A stretch of DNA of 64,000 nucleotides from Litoditis marina. Its lineage: Eukaryota; Nematoda; Chromadorea; Rhabditida; Rhabditidae. How positions within the stretch are numbered: the first letter of the stretch is position 1; every line of letters begins with the position of its first letter. The translations under genes and the position numbers were made by a program. The DNA is taken from assembly GCA_964036275.1 (NCBI GenBank), contig OZ038436.1, positions 1,264,214 to 1,328,213 on the forward strand. Direction: 5' to 3'. The notes under the pieces are model-generated. The model had not been told where the DNA came from, did no database searches, and saw nothing but the letters and a program-made list of their open reading frames with translations. Of the stretch, positions 46,101 through 54,029 are shown one piece after another.

Positions 46101-47135
46101 CCAAAAAAGCTATAGGTAACTCCTATTTATTTCACTTCCATTCCCATACATCTATCAAATTTGGCGAAACAACCAGAAAACTCAGAGAAAGGCTCCTTAT
46201 TGCTTGCGGACATTCTTCATGCAAATTATGACTTCTGAAACTTTGACGTACTTTAATTGGAAAAGGATGTCTTGTTGAACAATTCTGCCTAACTCACATC
46301 CGAGTTAATTGTGACTTCTATTCAAATTTGAGCCTGTTTTCTTATTTAAATACATTTACTTTCATTTGTTTTAGTTTGAAAATGATGTGTGGGTTTCAAG
46401 TTTGAAACGTAATCTTTCGCAGGACTCCCGACACGTCTACTCTCTCGTGGTCAGTGACCGAATTGTCCCGATACGGAGAAAGCGGGGGCTCATTGAAGGC
46501 GAGGGTTCATCTGGGGAACAACGGGGGACAGACCACCACTACGGCCCACTCACATGCACAGTTTCAGGTATATCATTATATGTGTATTGGATTTGTATAG
46601 TTAATGTGTTTGTTCATTTGGATGTCTTATCTGTCCGGGGAATCGTGAGATCCGAGCACCTCTCCAAGTATGAAATTTAGAAAATATCATGAAAAATGAA
46701 CATAAAATGGATGTCGTTGGACGCGGCCCCTATCTCCGCTCTGTCGCTTGTAGTTTGGTCAGGTCGACCAAACATGATCGTCTGGTATAGGTTAGCTCCT
46801 CTCCCTGTGAAAGTTGGAAATAGAAATAGCTTAACTAGGCATCGAGCGGCCCAATAAGTGTTCTCAGGTTCAGGTTCTCACAACCTGTCAGTAAAACGTA
46901 CAGTTGGTTACTTAAGTGAAAATTTCAAGAACTACGTTACTAGGTGCTATCTTCTATGCGTTTGTGACTTCAGAATATTCATTGTCATCGACTGATAAGT
47001 TCATTTTAGTGTTCGGATTCGACCATTTCCGGTGTCACGGTGCAGCTGGAACCCTCGGACATATTCCATCTCTCGATGGTTCGACGCAAAGTGCTGGCCG
47101 GCAAGTATTTCTGTGAACCGGAACTACGTAAATAG
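21181..47135 (+). CDS. fcho-1: FCHo family endocytic adaptor (F-BAR plus mu-homology domain)
   Basis: FCHo proteins bind curved plasma membrane and the AP2 clathrin adaptor to start clathrin-mediated endocytosis. Twenty-six exons keep one frame with matching phases: 21181-21228, 21554-21697, 22024-22134, 22547-22669, 23486-23569, 23795-23919, 24401-24479, 24681-24777, 25514-25647, 26229-26327, 27832-28015, 32484-32574, 36083-36131, 39116-39182, 39418-39491, 40432-40575, 40894-41023, 41562-41701, 42612-42722, 43155-43240, 43956-44103, 44363-44494, 45315-45405, 45766-45889, 46423-46567, 47010-47135 (961 aa). Residues 1-270 are the F-BAR domain (DYANHFWGDRHNGFHVLYEN, GKSVNR, NLTKS, LQDLSREV). 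A Ser/Pro linker with GLFKFRQNRRSKK and an acidic WSSCSSDEE stretch follows. From about residue 679 the mu-homology domain runs to GKYFCEPELRK. The ATG follows an acceptor-like site. Two introns exceed 3.5 kb and are loaded with repeats. Family and domain calls are strong; individual exon edges are unverified. Confidence 0.92.
21238..21395. mobile_element. CATACACCAGTAAGG MITE in FCHo intron 1, duplicating the donor site
   Basis: The right terminus ACCTTACTGGTGTATG matches this family. The left terminus is degenerate (CATATTTCTGTAAAG). It is flanked by GTTAGTCAT at 21,229-21,237 and again at 21,396-21,404. The left copy is the exon 1 donor itself, so insertion duplicated the first nine intron bases. 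Confidence 0.7.
24178..24347. mobile_element. CATACACCAGTAAGG MITE with 8-bp TSD (intron 6)
   Basis: Inverted termini CATACACCAG and CTGGTGTATG bound a 170 bp palindrome-like element. It is flanked by perfect GCCCTAGG duplications at 24,170-24,177 and 24,348-24,355. An 8-bp TSD is typical of hAT-type transposition. Confidence 0.88.
25251..25444. mobile_element. CATAGGTAAAAT MITE with 8-bp TSD (intron 8), copy 1
   Basis: The termini CATAGGTAAAAT and ATTTCACCTATG are inverted. The element is flanked on both sides by ACCTTGAT. It is about 80% like the copies at 33,191-33,394 and 43,336-43,543. No coding content. Confidence 0.88.
25688..25809. mobile_element. GGACGATTATGTGG MITE (intron 9), copy 1
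   Basis: The left arm AGGACGATTATGTGGACCAA is inverted at the right end (TTGGACCACATAATCGTCCT), and the inner arms repeat TTTAAACTGCA and its complement. Almost the whole 115-120 bp can fold as one hairpin. Confidence 0.88.
26379..26535. mobile_element. CATACACCAGTAAGG MITE with 8-bp TSD (intron 10)
   Basis: This is a family member of about 157 bp flanked by perfect ATTGTACA duplications at 26,371-26,378 and 26,536-26,543. The interior has the family's CGGACTACTTATTC and TGAAAATTTGC segments. Confidence 0.85.
26620..27830. repeat. Degenerate ~35 bp array resembling the exon 11 acceptor
   Basis: Units of the form CCATCT-TCCACTAAGTTGTCCAAATGTTTCA fill 26,620-27,290 and 27,600-27,830, interrupted by a TIR element. 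The last unit runs straight into the real acceptor at 27,831 (CACATGTTTCAG, then exon starting CCCTCTCC). Several units keep TTTCAGCCATC or TTTCAACCATC, so each looks like a copy of the branch/acceptor/exon-start junction. Confidence 0.8.
27296..27598. mobile_element. TIR element inserted in the 35 bp array
   Basis: The left end GCGCACGGTATGAACG and right end CGTTCATACCGTGTGCG are inverted. The ~300 bp interior is unlike the surrounding array and contains GGCGCGC motifs. A clear target duplication is not visible. Confidence 0.65.
28020..28190. repeat. Echo of the exon 11 donor junction beside a half MITE
   Basis: The exon 11 end (GGAGGAAAAGGAGAGTACGG...GGTTAGTATACA, about 27,988-28,025) recurs at 28,151-28,190 with only a few differences. 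Between them is a truncated member of the CATACACCAG element family (AAGTTTGTCCAAGTAG onward). The duplicated block is about 40 bp, longer than the family's usual 8-bp target duplication. Confidence 0.75.
28204..28374. mobile_element. CATACACCAGTAAGG MITE with 8-bp TSD (intron 11)
   Basis: Inverted termini CATACACCATCAAGG and CCTTACTGGTGTATG. The flanks TACGTAAG and TACGTAAA differ at one base. The interior is very close to the copies at 24,178 and 41,040. Confidence 0.85.
28383..31800. other. Long intron 11 interior with no supported gene
   Basis: This is A/T-rich sequence within FCHo intron 11. It holds a short CA run near 29,652 and small internal repeats (GAAACGATGTG.. and GATGTGGAAACGGGGTAGTAG around 30,375-30,435). 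I see no exon here. If the internal FCHo start at 31,831 is used, the promoter for that form probably lies at the right end of this stretch. Confidence 0.5.
31801..32137 (+). CDS. fcho-1: Alternative first exon of the FCHo gene (F-BAR-less isoform)
   Basis: This GC-richer block lies inside FCHo intron 11. An acceptor-like TACTTTGCAG ends at 31,802, and an ATG follows at 31,831. The open frame (MLGVLRCRRVNELSS...) continues to VVK plus one base at 32,137 before GTTGGG. That phase joins exactly to the exon at 32,484, giving VVKGLFKFRQ. It cannot be inserted after exon 11 in phase, so it reads as an alternative first exon of a predicted 654-residue form without the F-BAR domain. Such a form would keep AP2-binding and cargo-binding parts but lose membrane bending. 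This is inference; transcript ends are not visible. Confidence 0.6.
32197..32305. repeat. Three copies of a ~38 bp minisatellite
   Basis: The unit GAAAATAGAAAAGGTATAAT followed by GGTCAAGTTCAAAAGA repeats three times just after the alternative exon donor. Confidence 0.8.
33191..33394. mobile_element. CATAGGTAAAAT MITE with 8-bp TSD, copy 2
   Basis: The termini CATAGGTAAAAT and ATTTTACCTATG are inverted, with GTTCCATT on both flanks. It is over 90% like 43,336-43,543 by eye. It lies in FCHo intron 12. Confidence 0.9.
33395..36082. other. FCHo intron 12 interior
   Basis: No exon is seen. A diverged relative of the CATACACCAG element family is suggested at about 34,982-35,150 (CACTCTCCAGCAAAGTTGACC onward). 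A CT-rich tract (TCTATCTCTCTCTCTCTCG) lies near 34,340. Confidence 0.5.
36332..37024. mobile_element. TTCCAATT-repeat element with TIR and 10-bp TSD
   Basis: The element is bounded by AGGGTTGTTA and TAACAACCCT and flanked by AGCACACAGT on each side. The left third is iterated CAATTCCAATTCCAATTCTT in one orientation and the right third is the same motif in the opposite sense or with GGAATTGCAATTCC palindromes. It is 693 bp with no meaningful open frame despite long frames caused by the repeat. The 10-bp TSD suggests a Mutator-like mechanism. Confidence 0.85.
37078..39056. mobile_element. Helitron-like composite element, copy 2 (1.98 kb)
   Basis: The element begins TCGCGCGGAGCGCGAAGCGC after an A and ends CCACTTTTTACTAA before a T; CTAA fits the Helitron CTRR terminus. 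It has the same architecture as 16,097-18,167: GC-rich hairpin end, shared TTGTCTTTGG segment, central tandem repeats (here GGCGCC-containing) and a terminal foldback (38,690-39,055, arms ~145 bp). It occupies most of FCHo intron 13. No encoded enzyme is visible. Confidence 0.65.
37450..38420. repeat. ~140 bp repeats each ending in GGCGCC palindromes
   Basis: Six or more units carry CGCCAATAGGCGCCAAAA or a variant (about 37,470, 37,611, 37,750, 37,890, 38,030, 38,170). The first three share CTATTGGAAAAACTA-CGAACCGATTTAGCTG. Units become more diverged towards the right. Confidence 0.8.
39975..40431. repeat. Repeated copies of the exon 16 acceptor region
   Basis: The sequence before the acceptor at 40,431 (CAATGTTCTACAAGGTTTATATATAGTGATTGCAG) recurs at about 39,980-40,020 (GAATGTTCTACAGAGTTCAT ... 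GTTTTCAG) and at 40,290-40,325 (TACAAGGTTCATATTACGTG ... GTTTTCA). A second shared motif, TCGTACGTA-AATAGTCACAG, accompanies each. Confidence 0.7.
40190..40265 (+). pseudogene. tRNA-like sequence (degenerate)
   Basis: TTAGTTAGTATAGTGGTT resembles a tRNA D-arm/A box, and GGTTCAAGTCTC, 31 bases later, resembles a B box. The T-stem does not pair properly (CCCGG against CTCAC) and no clean acceptor stem was found, so it is at best a tRNA relic or SINE head within an FCHo intron. Confidence 0.3.
41040..41214. mobile_element. CATACACCAGTAAGG MITE with 8-bp TSD (intron 17)
   Basis: A 175 bp member with termini CATACACCAG and CTGGTGTATG, flanked by GGTGTAGT and GTTGTAGT (one mismatch). It begins 17 bases after the exon 17 donor. 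Confidence 0.85.
42048..42304. mobile_element. AATTCACTGGAGAACC foldback, copy 1
   Basis: AATTCACTGGAGAACCAGGT is inverted at the right end as ACCTGGTTCTCCAGTGAATT. The arms span about 100 bp each and include CGAACCGGTC-type repeats. It lies in FCHo intron 18; a second copy is at 62,008-62,218. Confidence 0.85.
43107..43138. repeat. (AT)n microsatellite
   Basis: About 15 AT dinucleotides lie 17 bases before the acceptor of the exon at 43,155. Confidence 0.95.
43336..43543. mobile_element. CATAGGTAAAAT MITE with 8-bp TSD, copy 3
   Basis: The termini CATAGGTAAA and TTTCACCTATG are inverted. The flanks GTGGTGTC and GTTGTGTC differ at one base. It is very similar to 33,191-33,394. Confidence 0.88.
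43708..43837. mobile_element. GGACGATTATGTGG MITE, copy 2 (intron 20)
   Basis: TTAAAGAAAGACGATGATGT is inverted at the right end (CATAATCGTCTTACTTTAA), and the inner arms carry CTGCAATACATTTTC and its counterpart. Confidence 0.8.
43855..43955. repeat. Echo of the exon 21 acceptor junction
   Basis: The real junction AGCCAATTTCAGTCGTACCC (acceptor at 43,955) has a near copy at about 43,843-43,870 (AAGCCCATTTGAGTCGTACC) ending in the same TTCGTACC exon start. The copy's AG is preceded by TTTG rather than TTTC. Confidence 0.7.
44155..44190. repeat. Echo of the exon 21 donor junction
   Basis: AAAGGCGGTTCTGCCGAATG followed by AACAGGTACGG repeats the exon 21 end at 44,080-44,108 (AAGGCGGTGCTGCCGAATAA, ACAGGTATAA), 78 bases downstream inside the intron, with a perfectly usable GT donor. 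Confidence 0.85.
44507..44788. mobile_element. GGTTACC foldback (intron 22)
   Basis: The left end AATTCTATATGTAACCGGGT is inverted at the right end (CCGGTTACATATAGAATT). The arms are built from GGTAACC/GGTTACC motifs. The same family is at 53,726-53,986 and 58,789-59,035. Confidence 0.85.
44800..45230. repeat. Tandem ~180 bp units carrying copies of the exon 22 donor
   Basis: The exon 22 end (TTCTACAATGCGGAGGTCGG, 44,480-44,499) recurs at about 45,066-45,090 (CTGTACAATGCGGAGGTCAG) and, degenerate, at about 44,896-44,920 (GTTACAACGCGGACGTGGGT). Intervening blocks share CAATGTTTCAT..GGTTTGAA and AAAGAGAAGAT motifs. Confidence 0.75.
45916..46039. mobile_element. GGACGATTATGTGG MITE, copy 3 (intron 24)
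   Basis: TTAAAGAAGGACGATTATGT is perfectly inverted at ACATAATCGTCCTTCTTTAA. It is the best preserved copy in the window and starts 26 bases after an exon donor. Confidence 0.9.
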
Positions 47136-50032
47136 GTGCCTTTAACGAGTGTCACGTAATTCTACGTTAAAGGTTATATGTCATATGTGGTGGTTAGAGT
47201 TGTGATTTGAGTGCAGAATTACTAGTTGAAACGTTTCAATTCTAGTGATCAATCACGCATTTGTCAAGTATACAACTTTTCCACATGAACATAATTATGA
47301 AATGAGCTGAGTTTTCATGGAATCAACGATGTAACGTGTCTATAATAATGTTAATCTAACTTATGTGGTTTTTTACCGGTTGTGTGAAATCCAAAGAGAG
47401 GTGTGTGTGTCTTTGTCTTTTTATTGATCAATTTTTATCTCTCGACTGGTTCTACTTTGTGCCAATAGTGCATGGAAATTGAGTCTATTTGATGACTGTA
47501 TTCTTGTATAATATGCACACGGTTTCCTTTTACTAGGTGCTTTTATCGAGTTTTATAGAGTACATATGTATGCTTTGTATCTGTTTGTATCACTTTTCTA
47601 GCTTTTTTCAAGTTATAGTAGAGGAAAGGTTGATTCTCCACTTTTTTCTTTTGAACCCATCCATTTCGGATTTAAAGACCAATTTCTAATGCAAACTAGT
47701 TTTACTGTATTACTGTTTACTCCTTTTTTTCAATATGCTCATTATTGTAAATATTCTATCATTCTATGCCATAAGTTGATTGTCAGAATAAGTGTAGTCT
47801 GTAGTTGCTTGGTGTTGTGAGATGTCAGTCGACTTACGTGTAACCCCTTCCAAATTAGCCCAGATTTCATTCTTCAAGTTAGATTCAATGTTTTCCTGTC
47901 TGACCCTGTGATATTCTAGCTTCAATATTTTTATGTACGCCGATTTTCTGCTCTTTCGCATGTATAAAATGTGTTCATTTAGATGTTTCGCCATGTTTGT
48001 TGGTTTTTCGGTTTTGATGCCGCATTGACTTATCTTTTTCATTTGTTAACATTTACAATAAGGAAAATGTAAGAAACAGGGTAATTGTTCAAAATTTGCA
48101 ATATTGGTTAAATTGATGGGTATACTAGTACTAGAAGTGAATGGGATAGACAAGTGAAACGTGAATGAACCTCACGTTTCTCACGTGACTATATGTGTTT
48201 GGGTAGTAGTTTTGGTTGGAAAGAGAGGCGCCAGATAATTTAGTGTAGTCTAGTGTTTCAACCGTGTAGTCTGTGCTCTAATCTGTTGATGTTTTGTCAT
48301 CTGGCCACGCCCCTTTTTTCTCTCTCACCCTGCCACTATTTATCGACCGCCGACCACGTTTCGCTGTTGTGCAGTGGCTGTTTACCGAGTAGGCACCTGA
48401 TCTATGATCGTCTATCTTGTTTTGCTCGTTTATGCTCAAAATAGGATAGTTTTGGGCGGAATAGCTTAGTTTGGTTCGAGGTATCAATAAGCCTTTATAT
48501 TATGATGACTCGTTGCTCCGTTTTGGCTTTATTTTAACAAAGTATGAGTGTTACGGCCCTTTCATGAGAATGTGCTTAGTAGAAAATGCACTGGAAAGGT
48601 CGAAAGTCTTACATTTTTGATTTTTTTCACTGATCACATTCTAGTGAACCTAGGATAGTTTTGCCAAAATCTGCCATATAGCTTAGTTCAGTCCAAGGTT
48701 TCAGCATGTCTTTATAGCTGCAGTAAGCTACCCAATTTGATTGAATTTGATTGGCGAATTTACCCAATTCGATTAACTTCCTGTTGTTGCTAGGATAATC
48801 AGAATGTAATCCTGTCGTTTTTTGCTATGATCTGGCAGGGAGTGTGGCAACATTTAAATTTTTCGAGGTCACAAAGTTCCCGCCCCAAAGTGTGACGTAG
48901 TTTTCGGCTAAACCAGATAGTGATCCCAAATGAATGGAATCACTTTCAGTATCCTCAAATCCTCATACATTATATCAGTTTCGCTAATGCTTTAATACGT
49001 CTATTTGATATGGTATAATATATACCAAGTTTTGCGTTAATGGACTTGAATATTCAATGTTCGCATTTTTGTTTTTATTCTAGTAAAAACTAATTATGGT
49101 AATGTTGATGTATAGTTAAGGTTTTGCACAACGGCGAGAGAGAAAGTTCTTGATATTCGTTACACGTCTAACCTTTTCAATTTAGATACAATTGGAAGTT
49201 GTTTGTTCCCTTGTTCCCTGGTTTTGCATTAGAAGTCGTACGTTAATTAGTATAGAAAATAACCCTATTTTCTGACTATCGAGCATGCTTATCGAATAAA
49301 AGTGATTATTTGGCCGTAAAATAATGATTGTTTCGGCGCTGATTGTTATCAGTTGACGAAGACCAGATACCACGTGTGTTTTCGGACCACATATTACACT
49401 ACAAATACGGCAATCATTTGGGGGAAAGGTTGAAAATGGCCACCTTTTGTGTAAAAAATGGTAGACAGAGCTCTATGTAAATCTATGAAAGTTGACATGT
49501 TATCGGAAAGTGAGCTCATTTTGACCAGTTATCGAAGCAGTCATATTTTATTTCTCTGGTGAAAAGTGTCCATACCTTTGGATAATGTTATGGAACTTTT
49601 AAGGTTGAAGTATTGAGTCTTTCTGATTTCCGAAAAACTTTTCCCGTCCCGGATTTCAATTAGTTAGGCGGGTTTTTAACTTAATTAATATTAGAAAAGG
49701 TGCACCTTCTATGATTTAAACCGTGTAGGGTCGGGTGTAGTAATAACTGAAAAGGTGTAATGGTATGGTAGACTGCTCCGTTGGTAGTAATATATAGTCG
49801 AAGTAATGTAATATATTCAAATCAAAATTATTTTGACTGTTAGAGAAAAGTAACTATATTTCGGTTGAAAGGGACCTATTTCAAACTGGCTGTTAGACTT
49901 TCGGATTCAATATGACACTTTTGTCAGATTGCCTCTGAGTTTTAAGGAGACTACGCTTGTAGATTGTTATCGATTGATGATTCAATCGATATATTGTAAT
50001 CATTTATGAAATATTGGTGTTTTCTATTCTAG
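47136..50032. other. Intergenic region between the FCHo and superoxide dismutase genes
   Basis: It contains the FCHo 3' UTR, whose end I cannot place, and the upstream region of the dismutase gene. An AATAAA occurs at about 49,296 but is far from the stop. Open frames are short and look random. The 2.9 kb spacing makes a classic nematode operon unlikely. Confidence 0.55.
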
Positions 50033-50035
50033 ACA
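50029..50035 (+). promoter_or_regulatory. Probable trans-splice acceptor of the sod-1 leader form
   Basis: TTCTATTCTAG ends at 50,032, three bases before the ATG at 50,036. An acceptor this close to a start codon fits spliced-leader addition. Confidence 0.5.
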
Positions 50036-52467
50036 ATGTTCATCTATGCCGTAACCGAGTCACTCCGCTCCTTCTTCCAGGTGCGGTCTGCGTCTCTCTG
50101 TTTGCCGTGCTCTCTAACCACAAAGCCCTTGATCTTTAGACTTTGAACTCTTTACTAACTTTTCTTCTGCTGTATAGTTGTCATATATTTTCTTCTATTA
50201 TTGCTGTTTGTGATTGGAATATCTTCGCAAGCACTGTTCAGTGTGCAACTATAAAATTGGTTTGATTCGATAACGAACCAATTGTTTGGACGAGAAAGTA
50301 ACCCCTTGTTTACGAATCGAACCAATTTTCACACGTTTTCGTGCTTCTCAGAAGGGTTTGAATGAAATCATTTTGTATTTCATTATTTCATATTATTTGC
50401 AGCCAGAGGCAGCGCAGCGAATGTCGAACCGAGCAGTGGCAGTTATCAGGGGAGAGGCGGGAGTTAACGGAACCATCTGGTTCTCGCAGGTACCCTTATA
50501 CTCTCATCTTAGCTAAATAGCCAGACGATTTTGGTAGCATACACAAGTAAGGTCCGACTATTCGACAAAAAGTATTTCGTTTTTAGATTCGAAACGTGGA
50601 AATAAATCATTTTGCAACAGAAAAGACAAATTTTCTCGTTTTCGGCGAGAAAGTAGCCTGTTTTTCTGTAGCCTTCCGGACTGCGAACTTATGAAGTTTG
50701 ACGTTTTCAAATCGAAAATGGGTTTTGGAAGAAGGTTTAGAGAATTTGCAGATCCATTAGTCTATATTCAAAATCACTCTACCGTGTTGTTGCTCACATA
50801 TTGCTTGTTTGGTCTGATCTTCACTTGCTATCGGGGCGGGGTTGTTATTGTTGAGATGAAATTGTTGTTGCCATCAAAGATTATGCTTGCCACCATTTGA
50901 AAACAACTGAGCATATTGATGTTTTCTGAAAAAAAAGTTTGCTCGTAGCCTCTTGAAGAAGGACGATTATGTGGACCAATCCCAAAGCTTCGGACCTTTA
51001 AACTGCAACACATGTTTCAATTGCAGTTTAAAGGACCTATGCGTCGGGGTTGGTCAACATACTCGTACTGTTAACCTCTCGTTCCGCTAAACCACTTCAA
51101 TGTTTCATTGCAGGACAAGGAGTCGGACCCTACCGTGATCAAGGGAGAAATCACCGGTCTGACTCCTGGTCTTCACGGTTTCCACGTGCATCAGTACGGG
51201 GATTCCACCAATGGTTGCATCTCGGCCGGACCCCATTTCAATCCGTTCGGAAAGACGCACGGAGGACCCACGGTACGCGAGAGGATCGTGTGAAACGCAA
51301 AGATGTCTCACGTGTATTTTATGGAAACTCATTTTTTAAGTGTTTTTCAACCTGACGGTAAAAACCACACTTGTATTGACATATATGGGTAACCGGTTTC
51401 TCATTCTAGGTTACCAACCGGTTACTTGAGAAAGTGATTCGAAAGGGGTTCACTAGAAACCGGTTAGATACAGAATTCACCTGAAATCAATCGAATTCCA
51501 ATCACTTTTGACGTTTTCCAGTCTGAAACTCGGTTCACAAGGGTGACGTATTCACTATTTGTTGTTTGACGTGAGTAGGAGCTAAGAAGTCGATCAATAA
51601 ATGGTATTGATTTTTTTCCACTCTGAAACCCAATCAATTAATAGGCATTATTGATTTGTTTCAGTCGCAGATGCGTCACGTTAGTGTCATAATCACTATT
51701 TGTTGCTGGACGGGAATATCAACTCCCAATATCTACTCAATCAATATCGATTTTTCCAGTCCGAAACTCGTCACGTAGGTGACCTGGGAAACGTGGAGGC
51801 TGGTGCGGACGGAGTGGCTCGTTTCGAGATGAAGGACAGTCTGGTGAAACTGCACGGAGTGAACACGGTGGTGGGAAGATCACTCGTATGCCACGCTGGA
51901 ACTGATGATCTGGGTACGTGGTAACAGATGTTTTATAACACCCCTGAAACATTTGGACCAATTTCTGAGAATAGCGAGCTACAAAAGCCAGAAAGCATGG
52001 AGGTCAATGAGACAGCAGACAGTTGTTTTTACTCTCTGGTAAACTTGGCTCAATAGAGTATAAAGCTTGAAAAATAGGTTTTTTTCTTTATGGAAGCAGT
52101 CATTTTGGATCCAAAATTATGAAATCAGGCAGTCAGAAAAATAGTGAAGGAGCTTATTTTCTGGAAAGTTGGCCTACTATATGAAAAATAGTGTACTTTC
52201 ACGTATCTAAATATATTTCCTTCTGTAGAATAGTCACACCGTATTGGTATATGTACGTGTCGAACATTTACACATATTTAGATCGACACTTTAACAGAAT
52301 TCCTAATACCTACGTGTAATAGATCACCTATGCCACGCCATTCATCAATAACGCATTCGAATGTTTCAGGAAAAGGTGTTGGCGAAAAGGCAGAAGAGTC
52401 GGCTAAGACTGGAAACGCGGGCGCTCGTGTCGCCTGTGGAGTTATTGCTCTGGCCGCACCTCAATGA
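50036..52467 (+). CDS. sod-1: Cu/Zn superoxide dismutase
   Basis: It converts superoxide to oxygen and hydrogen peroxide. Five exons: 50036-50080, 50403-50489, 51114-51272, 51760-51913, 52370-52467 (180 aa with leader; 159 aa from the internal ATG at 50,421, close to the family's usual length). Copper ligands are in HGFHVH and VCHAG, zinc ligands in GPHFNP, KTHGG and TRHVGD, and the disulfide cysteines in NGCIS and RVACGV; the active-site arginine is in GNAGAR. Exon 1 encodes a 15-residue hydrophobic/aromatic N-terminus ([15 protein letters not shown]) that, with PEAAQR, precedes MSNRAVAV. Caenorhabditis elegans sod-1 has a similarly placed extended form. Exon 2's own acceptor (50,402) could receive a spliced leader and give the cytosolic form. 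Exon 4's acceptor has several echoes in the preceding intron. The residue before the copper His (C in VCHAG) is unusual; most members have V. Confidence 0.95.
50538..50692. mobile_element. Degenerate CATACACCAG-family MITE (sod-1 intron 2)
   Basis: GCATACACAAGTAAGGTCCG marks one terminus; the other end (CTTCCGGACTGCGAACTTAT) is decayed. The interior contains the family's TTTCTCGTTTTCGGCGAGAA in opposite orientation to the FCHo copies. Confidence 0.55.
50952..51073. mobile_element. GGACGATTATGTGG MITE, copy 4 (sod-1 intron 2)
   Basis: TTGAAGAAGGACGATTATGT is at the left and GGTTGGTCAACATACTCGTA at the right, with inverted CTTTAAACTGCA segments inside. The right end is more diverged than in other copies. 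Confidence 0.8.
51515..51759. repeat. Three echoes of the sod-1 exon 4 acceptor in intron 3
   Basis: The real junction TTTTTCCAGTCCGAAACTCG at 51,751-51,770 is repeated at about 51,517 (GTTTTCCAGTCTGAAACTCG), about 51,613 (TTTTTCCACTCTGAAACCC) and about 51,657 (TTGTTTCAGTCGCAGATGCG). Two of the three keep a functional-looking acceptor followed by exon-like sequence including CGTCACGT or GGGTGACGT. Shared ATTCACTATTTGTTG motifs show the copying extends beyond the junction. Confidence 0.8.
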
Positions 52468-53051
52468 CTATCTCACAAAATTTAAGGTCGGTTTTGTGAA
52501 AATTATAGTTTTTTTAATATTGTTGAAACTTTGAGTACATTTTTTTGGAGTAGGTTTGCTTTGGTCATACGGCGATGTTTGTGTAGCTTGAACTAGTAGT
52601 GTTTGTGTAGTTTGAACTATTATTGAATCACTTTCTAATACTTTCTTTTAACTCTACTATATCTTACTTTAATGTGGTTTGAAAAAGTCATGTTTGAGAT
52701 TCGTTATCTGCTGTGAAGAACTAGAAATAGAGGGTAGTGTGAAATTAACTCTTTGTCTGTTTCTATTTCTGTTTTTCATTCACTTGAAATTCATATTGTA
52801 AACAACTGAAATCAAAAATCGTAATTCGATCCTGACCCCGCTATTGTAATTTTTCAGAACATCGATTATAGCTATTACGTGAGATTAACCGACTGCGATG
52901 AAAACTGATCAATGAGAATTGGTTTCAAAAGTGCTTTTTTTTCAGATTTCGCCTGAATATCTCCACGCCTCTCTTCTACTCTAGATGATCTTTGATCTTA
53001 CAATTAGATATTATACATGCATGTTTACGTGTTAGTGTTCTATACCGGTTT

Positions 53052-53057
53052 AATAAA
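53052..53057 (+). terminator. Probable sod-1 poly(A) signal
   Basis: AATAAA in TTTAATAAAGTCTTAC lies about 585 bases after the sod-1 stop and is the first such hexamer I see downstream. Confidence 0.5.
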
Positions 53058-53725
53058 GTCTTACCTCTTGAATGATGTTTTATATTCTTCAACTCGAAAA
53101 AAATAACTGTAGAAAAAATTGTTTTTTTTGCACAAAATACATTTTCTAAGAATCAACCTATAAACCAACTTACCCATGTGATATAAAACGCTCAATGAGG
53201 AATGATTCATTTGATAATTTTAGTGACTTACTGCCCTCACCCGTTTTCAACTAAAATCAGATGTACATCGCACTTCGATGTTGCACATGTTTGTTATAAA
53301 TGGTTGGTAGTTTAGTGTCCAGTACCTGTTCGTTTAACGATAAGTTAGAAATACTTGAAAGGAACACCAGCCCAATACTAAAAATTATACATTCTCAGGC
53401 ACCTCATACATTCTCATACATTCTCAGGCATACAGTTTTGTAGCAACCTCGACGAGAGAGTGTGCAGGTCAGAGAGACGCAGACTGTTGTTGCCTCTCTG
53501 CGTCCTTACTGACTTCTATGCTTTCTCGCATTCATACTGGTGTGTGGCTATTATTTCCGTGCTTCTCATCACCAGCATCGAAATACCAAGGCGATTCAAT
53601 ATTGAGAAATAACATCTTGATAAAAAAATAGTATATGATGTACCTATGAAATCAAAATTTGAAAAATCAAAAGTCACGTTATTGCGAGCCGAACTTCGAG
53701 CATACCACTCTTTCCATCCATACAA

Positions 53726-53986
53726 CTAACCGGGTTGTTAGGTAACCTAACCGATTTTTGGTAACCCTTTTTCAGGTTACCTCACAGGTAACCGGTAGGT
53801 CACTTAGAACTGAAATCCGGTTACCGTACAAACTAACGGTAAAAACCACATTTTGTGGTTGGAGAAACAGGTAACCGATTTTTAATGTTCGGTTACCGAC
53901 CGGTTTCTATCGAAGTAACCCGAAAAAAGGTTACCAAAAAACCGATTAGGTTCCCAAAAAACCCGGTTACATATAGAATTCAACTT
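53726..53986. mobile_element. GGTTACC foldback
   Basis: The left arm (AACCGGGTTGTTAGGTAACC) and right arm (GGTTACATATAGAATT end) are inverted and built from GGTTACC motifs. It closely resembles 44,507-44,788. Confidence 0.8.
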
Positions 53987-54029
53987 CGTGCAGTCTTTCA
54001 GTCTAGACGTGAGTGAAATTTTCACAAAA

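Noticed and set aside
21181..52467. FCHo and sod-1 as one operon
   Set aside because: The genes are 2.9 kb apart, far more than usual nematode operon spacing, and nothing specific to SL2-type splicing is visible.
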